Under the pieces are notes generated by a model. It was not told where the DNA came from and searched no databases. It saw only the letters and a program-made list of their open reading frames with translations. Shown piece after piece: positions 43,483 to 53,849 of a stretch of 64,000 bases of DNA; position 1 is the stretch's first letter, and every line of letters starts with the position of its first letter. Made by a program: the position numbers and the translations under genes. Origin of the DNA: an uncultured Clostridia bacterium (GTDB taxonomy: Bacteria > Bacillota > Clostridia > Oscillospirales > Acutalibacteraceae); assembly GCA_947170465.1 (NCBI GenBank), contig CAMVTS010000002.1, forward strand, positions 54,685 to 118,684. The letters run 5' to 3'.

Positions 43483-46400
43483 ATGAACAAAACAGCGATA
43501 AAAAACTTTGCTATATGGGCAAGAAATAAGCTGAGAGCAGACATTATACTCAAAGCAGGCTTGCTTGGCATTACCGACAAAGAGATTTCCAATCCGTTGC
43601 CGCAGTCCACGGACGACTTACAGTTATTTGATATTGGCACAAGTCAGCCTGTTCGCTTGGAGGGTAAAACCGCCATCGACCAGAGGAAATCCCTTGTTGC
43701 TGCTATCAGAGCCAAGAATCTGAAACACGCAGAAGCATTTGACGCTGTTATTGAGGAGGTTGCCTACACTTGGTTTAACCGCCTTATCGCCGTGCGCTTT
43801 ATGGAAGTCAATGACTATCTTCCAAGCCGTGTCCGTGTGCTTTCCTCCGAGAATCCTGCCAAAGCCGAGCCGGACTTTGTTACCAATCCCTTTGATACCG
43901 ACCTTGAATTTACCGAGGACGAAATCAACCTGATCGACAATCTCAAAGACAACAATAAGTCAGACGAGCTGTTCCAATTCTTGTTTATCAAGCAATGCAA
44001 CAAGCTCAATGAGATACTCCCCGAACTTTTTGAAAAGACAAACGACTATACAGAGCTGCTTCTGAATGTCAGCTTTACCGATAAGGACGGCGTAGTATAT
44101 CATCTTGTACACGATATTTCTGAGGACGATTTCAATGTTGAAAAGCAAGGTCAGGTTGAGATTATCGGTTGGCTGTATCAGTATTATAACACCGAGCCGA
44201 AGGACAAAGTGTTTGGTCGTCCTTCCGGTCAAAAGATACGCAAAGAGGACGTTCCGGCGGCTACCCAGCTCTTTACTCCTGATTGGATCGTCCGCTATAT
44301 GGTAGAAAACTCCCTCGGACGAATCGCTATCCATAATCTGAAATACGGCGATTGGGACGACACCGAGAGAGCGAAGATTGATACTTTCAAATCCAAGTGG
44401 AAGTATTATCTTGAAGAAGCGGAGCAAAGCCCCGAAATAGTAGAGCGTTTCCGTATGGAAGAAAGCCATAAGTACAATAAGGGCGACGTGCCACCTTATG
44501 TTAATTCCACTTTCCTTGATCCTTGTATGGGAAGCGGACATATCCTTGTGTACGCCTTTGATGTGTTTATGGACATCTATACAGCGCAGGGTTATACCGA
44601 GCGTGACGCTGCACAGCGTATTGTAGAGAAGAATCTGTACGGCTTGGAGCTTGATGACCGCGCTGCACAACTTGCGTACTTTGCCGTGATGATGAAGGCT
44701 CGTTCCTATGACCGGCGATTCTTAACCCGTGGAATTCGTCCCAATCTCTGCTCTATTCAGGAAAGCAACGGATTAAATGAGGAAGATTTAGAATTATTCG
44801 GTGATCTTGAGCCTGCGGCGAGGCGTTTTGTCAAAGAGTATATCGATGCAAAAGAATACGGCAGTATTCTCAACCCAAATATCGACAAAGCGGAATTTGA
44901 ACAGGTCAAAGAAAAGTATTTTGAAATAGAGCAGGCATATTATGATAACGTTTTTGACACCACAAAACGTAAGGGTTTGCACAAGCTGTTTCCTGCCTTG
45001 ATTTTACAGACGGAAATTATGTTAAAAAAATACGATGTTGTTTGCACCAATCCGCCTTATATGGGCGGTAGCGGTATGAGTGCGAAGCTCAGTGCCTTTG
45101 TTAAGAAGAACTATCCCGACAGCAAGGCGGATTTGTTCTCTGTTTTTATTGAAAAAGGAAATAATTGGGTAGTTAGAAATGGATATAATTCAATGGTAAC
45201 AATGCAAAGTTGGATGTTTTTATCCAGCTTTGAGAAAATGCGCAAAAGTATTCTTGCTACCAAAACCATCATTGATTTAATGCATATGGAAAATATGGTA
45301 ATGGGAATTGCATTTGGCACTGCGGTTACTGTATTTAAGAATACGAGAATTACAAATTATAAAGGCACATATACACATATCAAATTGCAGGACATAATCA
45401 AAGATAAAAAAACTGAGAATACAAGACCGAAAGAATTTCCAAATTACAATAACCGTTATGCAGAGGTCAGTACAGACAACTTCTCTAAAATTCCAAGCTC
45501 GCCGATTGCTTATTGGGTAAGTCAAAGCATAATAGAGGTATTTGAAAATGATACATTAGGAAAACTTGCATATCCGTGTCAGGGAATGGCTACAACTAAT
45601 AATGATAAATTTCTTCGGTTATGGTCTGAAGTTGATATTAATAAAGTTTTATTCAATGGAACATCTGAAGAAGATACCTGCAGGGGATATAAGTGGTTTC
45701 CATATAACAAAGGCGGAAGTTTTAGAAAATGGTATGGAAATAATTATTTATTGGTTAACTTCAAAAACAAGGGAAAAGAAATCTGTGACTATATTGATAA
45801 ACATTCAAAAGTAAACCATAAAGGACGAGTTATTAATAGAAATTGTTATTTTAAAGAGTGTTTTACTTGGAGTGCATTGACTCAAGGGAGCTTTTCTTGT
45901 AGATATAGTCCGAATGGCTATATATTTGACACAAAAGGTTCATCGTGCTTTTGTCAAGACGGTATGCTGTTTTATTATATGGCATTGACTAACTCAGTTG
46001 TAAACGTTGAGCTAATGAAGATATTAGCACCAACATTAGATTTTAATTGCGGCACAATAGCCAAAATTCCAGTTGTTTGTGATAAAACACAACAAGGTGT
46101 TATAGATACAACTGTAGAAGATTGTATTCAGAGATGTAAAGATGAGTGGGATTCCTTTGAAATATCTTGGGATTTTGAAGAACACCCATTTGCCCGCTGG
46201 TCAAAAGGACTTTGGGACTGTACAAACATTGCTGCTTCTATGGACTATTTCTACGGCGGTCATCCCGAAGTAAGTTGTCCGATTGAACTTTGTTATATGC
46301 TGTGGCAAGGTGAATGCAATGACCGTTTCAACAAATTGAAAGCCAATGAAGAAGAACTCAACAGAATCTTCATCGACATCTACGGATTGCAGGACGAGCT

Positions 46401-47184
46401 GACACCCGAAGTGGAGGACAAGGACGTTACTGTCCGCAAGGCAGATTTGCAGCGTGATATGCGCAGCTTCATTTCCTACGCTATCGGCTGTATGTTTGGA
46501 CGTTATTCCCTTGATACAGAGGGACTTGCCTATGCAGGCGGCGAATGGGATAGCGAGAAATATAAGACCTTCATTCCCGATGAAGATAACTGTATTCCGA
46601 TTACCGATACCGCATACTTTGAGGACGATATTGTAGGTCGTTTCTGCGAATTTGTTAAGGTAGTGTACGGCGAGGATACGTTGGAAGCAAACCTCGAATT
46701 TATAGCAAAAGCTCTCGGCAATAAGGGCAATACCAGCCGTGATATTATTCGCAACTACTTCCTCAATGACTTTTTCAAGGATCATTGCAAGATTTATCAG
46801 AAGCGCCCGATCTATTGGCTCTTTGATAGCGGTAAGCAAAACGGATTTAAGGCACTTGTCTATATGCACCGCTGGAACGCCGACACCATCGGCAATATGC
46901 GTGTTGAATACCTGCACCGGATCCAGCGCACCTACGAAAAAGAAATCGAGCGTGAGCAGGACACTATAGACAACACGACCAACAACCGTGACCGTGCTGC
47001 CGCCACAAAGCGCAAGGAAAAGCTCCAAAAGCAGCTCAAGGAAGCAAAGGACTACGATGCAAAGGTAGCCCACCTTGCCTTGTCCCGTCCCGACATCGAC
47101 CTCGACGACGGCGTAAAGGTCAACTACGAAAAAGTCCAGACTGCACAGGACGGAAAGAAATTACAAATTTTAGCGAAGGTGTAG
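43483..47184 (+). CDS. pglX: BREX adenine methyltransferase PglX
   Basis: A 1233-residue protein with GGAGG before the ATG. Methylase motif I is DPCMGSGH near residue 345 and motif IV is NPPYMGG near 522, as expected of N6-adenine methyltransferases of BREX. PglX methylates a non-palindromic host site and supplies self recognition. After the NPPY, roughly bases 45150-46200 (residues 555-905) form the target recognition region and are clearly richer in A and T than the flanks, as if exchanged by recombination. The C-terminal 100 residues are charged and helical. Length is normal for PglX. It has its own upstream palindromes, so its level may be tuned apart from brxABC. Confidence 0.95.
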   Translation: MNKTAIKNFAIWARNKLRADIILKAGLLGITDKEISNPLPQSTDDLQLFDIGTSQPVRLEGKTAIDQRKSLVAAIRAKNLKHAEAFDAVIEEVAYTWFNRLIAVRFMEVNDYLPSRVRVLSSENPAKAEPDFVTNPFDTDLEFTEDEINLIDNLKDNNKSDELFQFLFIKQCNKLNEILPELFEKTNDYTELLLNVSFTDKDGVVYHLVHDISEDDFNVEKQGQVEIIGWLYQYYNTEPKDKVFGRPSGQKIRKEDVPAATQLFTPDWIVRYMVENSLGRIAIHNLKYGDWDDTERAKIDTFKSKWKYYLEEAEQSPEIVERFRMEESHKYNKGDVPPYVNSTFLDPCMGSGHILVYAFDVFMDIYTAQGYTERDAAQRIVEKNLYGLELDDRAAQLAYFAVMMKARSYDRRFLTRGIRPNLCSIQESNGLNEEDLELFGDLEPAARRFVKEYIDAKEYGSILNPNIDKAEFEQVKEKYFEIEQAYYDNVFDTTKRKGLHKLFPALILQTEIMLKKYDVVCTNPPYMGGSGMSAKLSAFVKKNYPDSKADLFSVFIEKGNNWVVRNGYNSMVTMQSWMFLSSFEKMRKSILATKTIIDLMHMENMVMGIAFGTAVTVFKNTRITNYKGTYTHIKLQDIIKDKKTENTRPKEFPNYNNRYAEVSTDNFSKIPSSPIAYWVSQSIIEVFENDTLGKLAYPCQGMATTNNDKFLRLWSEVDINKVLFNGTSEEDTCRGYKWFPYNKGGSFRKWYGNNYLLVNFKNKGKEICDYIDKHSKVNHKGRVINRNCYFKECFTWSALTQGSFSCRYSPNGYIFDTKGSSCFCQDGMLFYYMALTNSVVNVELMKILAPTLDFNCGTIAKIPVVCDKTQQGVIDTTVEDCIQRCKDEWDSFEISWDFEEHPFARWSKGLWDCTNIAASMDYFYGGHPEVSCPIELCYMLWQGECNDRFNKLKANEEELNRIFIDIYGLQDELTPEVEDKDVTVRKADLQRDMRSFISYAIGCMFGRYSLDTEGLAYAGGEWDSEKYKTFIPDEDNCIPITDTAYFEDDIVGRFCEFVKVVYGEDTLEANLEFIAKALGNKGNTSRDIIRNYFLNDFFKDHCKIYQKRPIYWLFDSGKQNGFKALVYMHRWNADTIGNMRVEYLHRIQRTYEKEIEREQDTIDNTTNNRDRAAATKRKEKLQKQLKEAKDYDAKVAHLALSRPDIDLDDGVKVNYEKVQTAQDGKKLQILAKV

Positions 47185-47194
47185 TGAATAGGCT

Positions 47195-47692
47195 ATGATT
47201 GAATATAAATACTTATCTAACACACAAAAAAATACACTTGGATATGGAGAATTAGATGAACTTGATAAAAATGATATTCTAAATTCAATTTTGCAGAAGT
47301 ACAAAGATGCAGGCATTATGATTGAAGGAGAGAACGTTAATCTTTATGTTATTATAGATGATGTTTGGTTTGACTTTGATGTTGCATTACTCAAATCAAA
47401 TGAGGATATTATAGTATTATTATCAGATGTTATCCCTCCGCAATCGGCTGTTAACTATGATTACTATCAAAGTATAAAATACTTTTTCCGTACGGCTGAA
47501 AAAGGACACGAATATAACCCGCACATTCACGCACAATATGACAACCAGAAGATTTCTATATATTTAAATGATTATCATATTGACGGGAAAATGAGCAATC
47601 CTGCTAAACAAAATCAGGCTGTGAAATATGTTAAGCGCCATCATCAAGCAATTTTAAAAAAATGGAACGAGATAATGGAGAAACAGAGTTGA
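47195..47692 (+). CDS. DUF4160-like small protein between pglX and pglZ
   Basis: A 165-residue acidic protein. The C-terminal half (YNPHIHAQYDNQKISIYLND, then AVKYVKRHHQAILKKWNE) follows the DUF4160 pattern of a PHIHA strand, a short sheet and a helix ending in W. The N-terminal 80 residues (NVNLYVIIDDVWFDFDVALL) are unknown. DUF4160 proteins are often found with DUF2442 and toxin-antitoxin genes, but no partner is visible here. Inserted 10 bp after pglX and 50 bp before pglZ in the same direction, it is accessory to BREX; a regulatory or anti-toxin role is only a guess. AT-rich like the TRD of pglX. Confidence 0.6.
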   Translation: MIEYKYLSNTQKNTLGYGELDELDKNDILNSILQKYKDAGIMIEGENVNLYVIIDDVWFDFDVALLKSNEDIIVLLSDVIPPQSAVNYDYYQSIKYFFRTAEKGHEYNPHIHAQYDNQKISIYLNDYHIDGKMSNPAKQNQAVKYVKRHHQAILKKWNEIMEKQS

Positions 47693-47742
47693 CAACGTAT
47701 ATTCTCTCTCCAGATGATTTTATTAGTGTGAAGTGAATCTAT

Positions 47743-50262
47743 ATGGCAGAATTAAATCTAAAACAAATAACAGCTAAGCTAAATTCTCAGCTTCGAGGTG
47801 ACGTCCGCAAACTCGTATTTTGGTACGACGAAAACGGCGAATTTGCCGAGGATATTGATACACTGGAGCTGGATAACGCAGAAGTCCTGCACTTAGAAAA
47901 GGACAATCAATTCTATATCAAGCACTTTTTGGAATGTGAGGACACCACCACGCATTACCTTGTGTATGCTCCTTTTCCGAAGCCGGATATAAAGGAGAAT
48001 CACTTGGAGGACACTTTGCGTTATTCCAAGCGTTTCTATGCTGATCGTGCTTCCCTGATCACGCTGGATTTGGGCTATGATGAAAAGCTCAAGGACGTTT
48101 TTCAGGAATATAATAAATTCTTTGCAGGTAAACAGCGCAGACAGAAGTTTTACGACCTTGAAATCGAAGCTACCACAAAGGCAGATATTGAGATCGGCAT
48201 AATGAGCGTTCTTTGCAAGCTCAAAACCTCTAACTTTGATGAGGTTGTCAGAGCTATGCTGACAGAGGACGGGTTTGACGAAAACAAGTATCTCGCTGAG
48301 TTTGAGAGGTATGGCGTTGATAAGGCTTTTTGGGAGCAGGCTAATGAGCATTTCGGTTATTCAGATCCGAAGCCTACTCTTGAAAAGTTTACTATGACGA
48401 TGTTCGTTACATACCTTTCTAAAACGGTTTATGGCGAGTTGCCGCAGCCGTGGAAGTCTTTTGTTGCATATAAGTCCACAAATAACGTCACGGTCTATCT
48501 CGATAACCTGATGAACAGTTACCTTTACGGACAGCGTTTTGATGAAATATCAGAGGTAGTATATAACGCCCTCAACGCCGACAAGGTACTCCGCAAAATG
48601 GAGCCTTCCGATATTGTGGACTGCCATTTGTTTGCCGGAATAGATGACATCATGATTGACTGGCTGACAGAACGCCTTGAAAATGAGGACACAGCCGCAA
48701 AGCTCAACGGTAAGAGTATAACTGAGATTTGCGAGAAGCGCCGCAGAGAGCATTTCGGAAATAAGAAAAGCGCTGAGTATTATGTGATTGAAAATGCTTG
48801 GCACTTGCTTTCCTACGGCGTATATGTGCCTGTTTCGGGTATCAACAACGTGGTAAAAAAATATCAGGACGAGCTGTTTCAGGCGGATAGACGTTACAGA
48901 TATTTCTACTATCACTATGATAAGATAGAGGATACACGAAGATTTGAAAAGCTCCGTCAGCTTGTAGAAAATGTTTATACAAACGATTACCTCAATGGTA
49001 TTTGCATAAATTGGAACAGAGAATTGAAGGCAGCAGGCGGAATGACAAATCTCCCGAAGCAAATTCAATTTTATGATAAGTATATCCGCACGGCTAAAGA
49101 GAGAACAGTAGTTATTATTTCCGACGCTTTGCGTTATGAGGTTGGTTACAGCCTGTTCCGCAAGCTCAAAGCTGATGAAAAATGCAAGGTGAAGATTGAG
49201 CCTATGCAGAGTGTTGTGCCGTCATACACCCGTTTGGGTATGGCTGCATTACTTCCTCATAGAACGCTGGAAATGACGGACGATTTTGAAGTCCTTGTTG
49301 ACGGCAAAGGCTGTAACGATACTGCGCATCGTGAGCCGATATTGCAGTCATACAAGCCCAATAGCCGTGCTGTTCGGTATGATGACTTGAAAAATATGAG
49401 CGTTGCACAGCTCCGAGAAGTATTTACCAATCAGGAAGTTGTGTATGTCTATCATAATCAGGTTGACGCTCGTGGCGACAAGCCCAATACTGAGAACGAA
49501 GTATTTACAGCTTGCGAAGAAGCGATTGAAGAAATCGCTGCTTTAATCAGAAGATTAACGGTCAGCGCAAACACGGTACATTTTATCGTTACGGCTGATC
49601 ACGGCTTTATCTACAAGCGTGATAAGCTCACTGAAAGCGATAAAATAGGAAACGTCACAGGCTCAAAGGTGTATAAAGCAAAGAGATATATCGTTGCAAA
49701 AGACGCTGTTGTAACCGAAGGCGTTGAAAGCCTTCCGTTATCTACCGTGCTGAATAATGACGATGATAAGGTTGTCAGCTTCCCGATGGCAAGCGACATA
49801 TTCAAAGCCGCTGGCGGCGGTATGAATTTCGTACACGGCGGCAGCTCACCGCAGGAAATGCTGATACCTCTCATTGATGTTAGAACAGAAAAAGGACACA
49901 AGGAAACAACGAGCGCTGTTATTTCGCTTGTGAGCCTGTCTAATAAGATAACCAATCTTATTTTCTCGCTTGACTTTATTCAGAATGAGCCTGTCGGCAG
50001 CGTTGTCAAGGAAGCAACCTATCGTATTTGCTTTGTCAACGAAAACGGCGAAAAGATTTCAAATGAGATTTTGCATACTGCGGATAACAAGAGCGCGGAA
50101 GCAGCCAACAGAATATTTAAGCTCCGATTCAATCTTCGCAACAGACAGTACAGCCGGAGCGACAAGTATTATCTGTTGATCGTGGATGACAAGAAGGATT
50201 TGGAAGTGCTGCGTCACGAAGTAATGATTGACATTACATTTGCCGGTGACTTTGGTTTTTAA
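47743..50262 (+). CDS. pglZ: BREX phosphatase-fold protein PglZ
   Basis: An 839-residue protein of the alkaline-phosphatase superfamily. IISDALRYEVGY near residue 459 and FIVTADHGFIYKRDKL near 615 supply metal-binding aspartate and histidine residues of the PglZ domain. The N-terminal 430 residues are helical, with LVFWYDENGEF near the start as in other PglZ proteins. The ribosome binding site is poor, so coupling with the preceding small gene is possible. PglZ is essential in BREX and PGL systems, acting as a nuclease/phosphodiesterase-like enzyme or structural hub. Its C-terminus is beta-rich. Length agrees with the family. Confidence 0.95.
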   Translation: MAELNLKQITAKLNSQLRGDVRKLVFWYDENGEFAEDIDTLELDNAEVLHLEKDNQFYIKHFLECEDTTTHYLVYAPFPKPDIKENHLEDTLRYSKRFYADRASLITLDLGYDEKLKDVFQEYNKFFAGKQRRQKFYDLEIEATTKADIEIGIMSVLCKLKTSNFDEVVRAMLTEDGFDENKYLAEFERYGVDKAFWEQANEHFGYSDPKPTLEKFTMTMFVTYLSKTVYGELPQPWKSFVAYKSTNNVTVYLDNLMNSYLYGQRFDEISEVVYNALNADKVLRKMEPSDIVDCHLFAGIDDIMIDWLTERLENEDTAAKLNGKSITEICEKRRREHFGNKKSAEYYVIENAWHLLSYGVYVPVSGINNVVKKYQDELFQADRRYRYFYYHYDKIEDTRRFEKLRQLVENVYTNDYLNGICINWNRELKAAGGMTNLPKQIQFYDKYIRTAKERTVVIISDALRYEVGYSLFRKLKADEKCKVKIEPMQSVVPSYTRLGMAALLPHRTLEMTDDFEVLVDGKGCNDTAHREPILQSYKPNSRAVRYDDLKNMSVAQLREVFTNQEVVYVYHNQVDARGDKPNTENEVFTACEEAIEEIAALIRRLTVSANTVHFIVTADHGFIYKRDKLTESDKIGNVTGSKVYKAKRYIVAKDAVVTEGVESLPLSTVLNNDDDKVVSFPMASDIFKAAGGGMNFVHGGSSPQEMLIPLIDVRTEKGHKETTSAVISLVSLSNKITNLIFSLDFIQNEPVGSVVKEATYRICFVNENGEKISNEILHTADNKSAEAANRIFKLRFNLRNRQYSRSDKYYLLIVDDKKDLEVLRHEVMIDITFAGDFGF

Positions 50263-50311
50263 TCCAATCTCTCAGACATAGAAACAGCAATCATCATATG
50301 GAGGAATAACA

Positions 50312-53212
50312 ATGTCAGATTTAGGAGAAAGCATGGTTTTTGCAGCTATTATGACCCTGCTTGACGAGCTGAAAGAACAGGAAGAGCGTAATACACAACG
50401 AGATATCGCCTATGAACGGCAAAAGTATTCTCAGTATGATGACAACAAAACAAAAAAGATTGTAATCAAGAGATACAAGGATAATGCTCTGCAACTCTTT
50501 GATGATATGATCCGTCAAGCTGATAAGAAATCCGGTACATGTTCCGACTTAGGCGCTGTTGAATTTCTTAATATGCTTCTTGAAGCTGTAATGTTTTTCT
50601 GCATTGATTCGGAATATTATTCAAAACGCCAGAAAGCCAAAGCTATTGAATACTTAACAGAGCTTACCGATGTAAAAGGCATTTGTTCCGAGAGTGATGG
50701 TAATTATATCTTTGATGAAGAAAACAGAGCCGATATAGAAGATATTTTTAGTAAAGGCATTTTAATTGGCACAAGGTTAATCTGTCAGGGTTCCATCACT
50801 TCTGAAATTCCAAATTGTTTAGTTGATATTATCAACTCAATTTGTCAACTGCTATTAGGTTTAGAAGTGCTACTGAATGAAGAGCTTCCGTCGGGCGGAT
50901 GGGACGGCAGGAAGATGGGATACTATCTTATAGAGAAAACCATTCAATCTACAACAGAAATGATGAACGAAAAATGGGCAGAAATGTCACCGGATGAACA
51001 GAAGGAAGCGGATTATAATCGGTGGTTAAGCGAACAATCACAAACCACCTCTGTCCATACAGCGGAAGATGGCTATACAAAGACAAGTTCAGAGGAGAAA
51101 GCTGTCACAACGGTTGAAAGTCCTTTTGAATCACACACAAATGATTGGAGCTATTTACTGATGAATGAGTATGAAGATTCAAGAACAGCAATTAACGATA
51201 AGTTAAGAACTTGTTTTGATGGCAAAATTGTCCGCAAAGACCTGACGAAGAAAATCAAGGAAGGTGCAAACGTACCTGTTTATGTCCTTGAATTCTTGCT
51301 TGGACAATACTGCAGCTCAGATGATGAAGCAGTTATTTCGGAAGGTCTCGGCAATGTAAAAAGAATATTAGCAGATAATTATGTCCGTCCTGATGAGGCG
51401 CAGAAGATTATGTCTTTGCTCCGTCAGCGCGGCAGCTTCACGGTTATTGACAAGCTGACGGTACATCTCAACATTAAGAACGATACTTACGAAGCAGAGT
51501 TCATGAATCTCGGATTAAAAAATATTCCGATTCCGGAAAACTATCCCTCAGATTTTGATCGCCTGCTCTGCGGTGGAATCTGGTGCATTATTGGGCTTGA
51601 TTATGAGTATAACGAAGAAGAACGCTCCAAGCCGCCTGTGAAAATTCGCAAGCTTACGCCAATCCAAATGCCGCATATAGATATTCAGGAGTTAAAGGAA
51701 GGTCGTAAAGCCTTTACAAAAGACGAGTGGATTTCTGTCATGCTCCGTTCCACAGGCATGGAGCCTGACCGCTTAACGGAGCGCGAAAAATGGCTGTTGC
51801 TTGCTCGCATGATTCCTCTTGTAGAGAACAATTATAATTTGTGCGAACTCGGACCAAGAAGCACAGGCAAGTCGCATATTTACAAAGAGGTATCCCCAAA
51901 CAGTATTCTTGTTTCGGGAGGACAGACAACCGTTGCCAACCTGTTCTATAATATGGGAAGAAAGCAGGTCGGACTTGTCGGCGTCTGGGATTGCGTCGCG
52001 TTTGATGAGGTTGCCGGAATAAAGTTTAAGGATAAAGACGGCATTCAGATTATGAAGGACTATATGAACTCAGGCTCCTTCGCAAGAGGTAAAGATGAGA
52101 TTTCCGCTTCCGCTTCAATGGCTTTCGTCGGAAACATCAATCAAAGCGTAGAAGTTCTTCTGAAAACATCAAGCCTTTTTGCACCGTTTCCTCCGGAGAT
52201 GGGATTGGATACCGCTTTCCTTGACCGCATGCACTGTTATTTGCCCGGCTGGGAGATTCCGAAATTTAGACCGGAACACTTCACCAATGACTACGGCTTT
52301 ATTACAGATTACCTCGCGGAGTTTATTCGTGAACTGCGCAAGGAACAGTACGGTGACGCGCTAGATAAGTATTTCCGCTTGGGTACAAACCTCAATCAAA
52401 GAGATACCGTCGCTGTCAGAAAAACTGTCGGCGGCATGATCAAGCTCCTATATCCTGACGGAGAGTTTACAAAGGAACAGGTAGAAGAAATCCTGAAATT
52501 TGCGCTTGAAATGCGACGCAGAGTGAAAGAGCAGCTCAAGAAGCTCGGCGGTATGGAATTTTATGATGTAAACTTTTCGTACATTGATAACGAAACATTT
52601 GAGGAGCATTATGTTTCTGTTCCCGAACAGGGAGGCGGCAAGCTGATTCCCGAGGGAATGGGCAATCCTGGGCAGGTCTATACGGTAGCTCCTGCAAAAT
52701 CGGGAATGATAGGCGTTTTCCGTCTGGAATCTCAGATGATGCCGGGCAACGGCAAACTGGAAAGAACCGGCATCGGCAATGATTCAGGCAGCAAGGAAGC
52801 TGCCAACACAGCCTTCAACTATCTAAAAGCAAATTCAAACAGAATCAGCGCTAGTATCAGTACGACAACGAAGAATTATATTATCAATTATCAGGATTTG
52901 CAGGGTATTGGTATGACCGATAAATTAACCCTGCCAACCTTGATTGCGTTGTGCTCTATCGCTCTCGGAAAGCCAACGGTAAGCAGCTTAGCCGTTCTGG
53001 GAGATATCAGCATTGCAGGAACACTGATTAAGGTTGAAAACCTTGCAAGCACACTTCAGGTTTGCCTTGACAGCGGAGCAAAGAAGGTATTATTACCGAT
53101 TACGGCGGCAGCAGATTTAAGCTCGGTACCATCCGAGCTGATTGGTTGCTTTAATATCATCTTCTATCAAAGCCCGGAGGATGCTGTTTTCAAGGCGTTG
53201 GGTGTGGAATGA
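50312..53212 (+). CDS. brxL: BREX protein BrxL with extra N-terminal domain
   Basis: A 966-residue protein with GGAGG before the ATG. The BrxL core begins near residue 283 (NDKLRTCFDGKIVRKDLTKK). It has an AAA+ ATPase with Walker A GPRSTGKSH near 512, Walker B AFDEVAGIKF near 562, and a Lon-like C-terminal domain (IALGKPTVSSLAVLGDIS onward). BrxL is the DNA-binding ring ATPase that is needed to exclude phage in type I BREX but not for methylation. Typical BrxL proteins are about 680-700 residues, so the N-terminal 280 residues are additional: helical, cysteine-containing and unknown to me, ending in a threonine/serine-rich linker. It is the last BREX gene here. Confidence 0.95.
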   Translation: MSDLGESMVFAAIMTLLDELKEQEERNTQRDIAYERQKYSQYDDNKTKKIVIKRYKDNALQLFDDMIRQADKKSGTCSDLGAVEFLNMLLEAVMFFCIDSEYYSKRQKAKAIEYLTELTDVKGICSESDGNYIFDEENRADIEDIFSKGILIGTRLICQGSITSEIPNCLVDIINSICQLLLGLEVLLNEELPSGGWDGRKMGYYLIEKTIQSTTEMMNEKWAEMSPDEQKEADYNRWLSEQSQTTSVHTAEDGYTKTSSEEKAVTTVESPFESHTNDWSYLLMNEYEDSRTAINDKLRTCFDGKIVRKDLTKKIKEGANVPVYVLEFLLGQYCSSDDEAVISEGLGNVKRILADNYVRPDEAQKIMSLLRQRGSFTVIDKLTVHLNIKNDTYEAEFMNLGLKNIPIPENYPSDFDRLLCGGIWCIIGLDYEYNEEERSKPPVKIRKLTPIQMPHIDIQELKEGRKAFTKDEWISVMLRSTGMEPDRLTEREKWLLLARMIPLVENNYNLCELGPRSTGKSHIYKEVSPNSILVSGGQTTVANLFYNMGRKQVGLVGVWDCVAFDEVAGIKFKDKDGIQIMKDYMNSGSFARGKDEISASASMAFVGNINQSVEVLLKTSSLFAPFPPEMGLDTAFLDRMHCYLPGWEIPKFRPEHFTNDYGFITDYLAEFIRELRKEQYGDALDKYFRLGTNLNQRDTVAVRKTVGGMIKLLYPDGEFTKEQVEEILKFALEMRRRVKEQLKKLGGMEFYDVNFSYIDNETFEEHYVSVPEQGGGKLIPEGMGNPGQVYTVAPAKSGMIGVFRLESQMMPGNGKLERTGIGNDSGSKEAANTAFNYLKANSNRISASISTTTKNYIINYQDLQGIGMTDKLTLPTLIALCSIALGKPTVSSLAVLGDISIAGTLIKVENLASTLQVCLDSGAKKVLLPITAAADLSSVPSELIGCFNIIFYQSPEDAVFKALGVE

Positions 53213-53284
53213 AATGGCTATGATTTCACCCAGAGTCATTGACGTGGATGATAACGGAAAAACAAGATAAAGGAGAATTACAAC

Positions 53285-53677
53285 ATGAGCAGAGTAAATG
53301 ACTTTTTATCGGAAGCAGGCGTGTTCTTTTTAGCGACAACTGATGGCAATCAGCCAAAAATTCGTCCTCTCGGCGCACACATGGAGGTCGACGGTAAAAT
53401 TATTTTTGGTGTGGGAGATTTTAAAAGCGTTTATAAGCAGATGAAGAAAAATCCGCTTGTAGAGATTGTTGCATGTAAGGCTGACGGTCACTGGCTTCGC
53501 TACACAGGCAAAGCGGTTTTTGAAACGGATTACAGCTACGCCGAGCAGATGATTAAAGGAGCAGGGTTGGAAGCTATCTACAACGAGCAGACAGGAAACA
53601 AACTGATGACCTTCCACTTAGAGGAAGCGACGGCTGTCGATATCGCGGTTATGGGAGAAGGAGAGAGTCTTCTCTAA
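53285..53677 (+). CDS. Pyridoxamine 5'-phosphate oxidase-like flavin-binding protein
   Basis: A 130-residue protein behind AAAGGAG. FFLATTDGNQPKIRPLGAHM and the GVGDFKSVYKQMKKNPLVEI segment are typical of small split-barrel FMN-binding proteins of the PNPOx-like family. Such proteins reduce small molecules or store flavin in the cytoplasm, with varied substrates. It follows brxL by 72 bases that contain only a spurious 18-codon frame, and it may be transcribed with BREX although it has no known role in it. A terminator comes straight after. It is a common chromosomal gene in Clostridia and may mark where the island ends. Confidence 0.8.
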   Translation: MSRVNDFLSEAGVFFLATTDGNQPKIRPLGAHMEVDGKIIFGVGDFKSVYKQMKKNPLVEIVACKADGHWLRYTGKAVFETDYSYAEQMIKGAGLEAIYNEQTGNKLMTFHLEEATAVDIAVMGEGESLL

Positions 53678-53703
53678 AACCATACAATCCAATAACAATA
53701 GAG

Positions 53704-53746
53704 AAGCACCAATCGACTATGCTTAGCCGGTTGGTGCTTTCGTTTT
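53704..53746 (+). terminator. Intrinsic terminator ending the BREX-side transcript
   Basis: AAGCACCAA and TTGGTGCTT form the stem, with TTTCGTTTT after it, 27 bases downstream of the PNPOx-like gene. Confidence 0.8.
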
Positions 53747-53849
53747 ACGTCTAAAAATCACTCTTAATGGAATTGATAATTATTATTGATATGGGTACTG
53801 TCAAGAATTATGCGCAAAAAAGATTGCAGAATCTGTGAATGAAGATCAA

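Noticed and set aside
53214-53270. 18-codon ORF after brxL
   Set aside because: No family match and no ribosome binding site; it probably arises by chance in the 72-bp gap.
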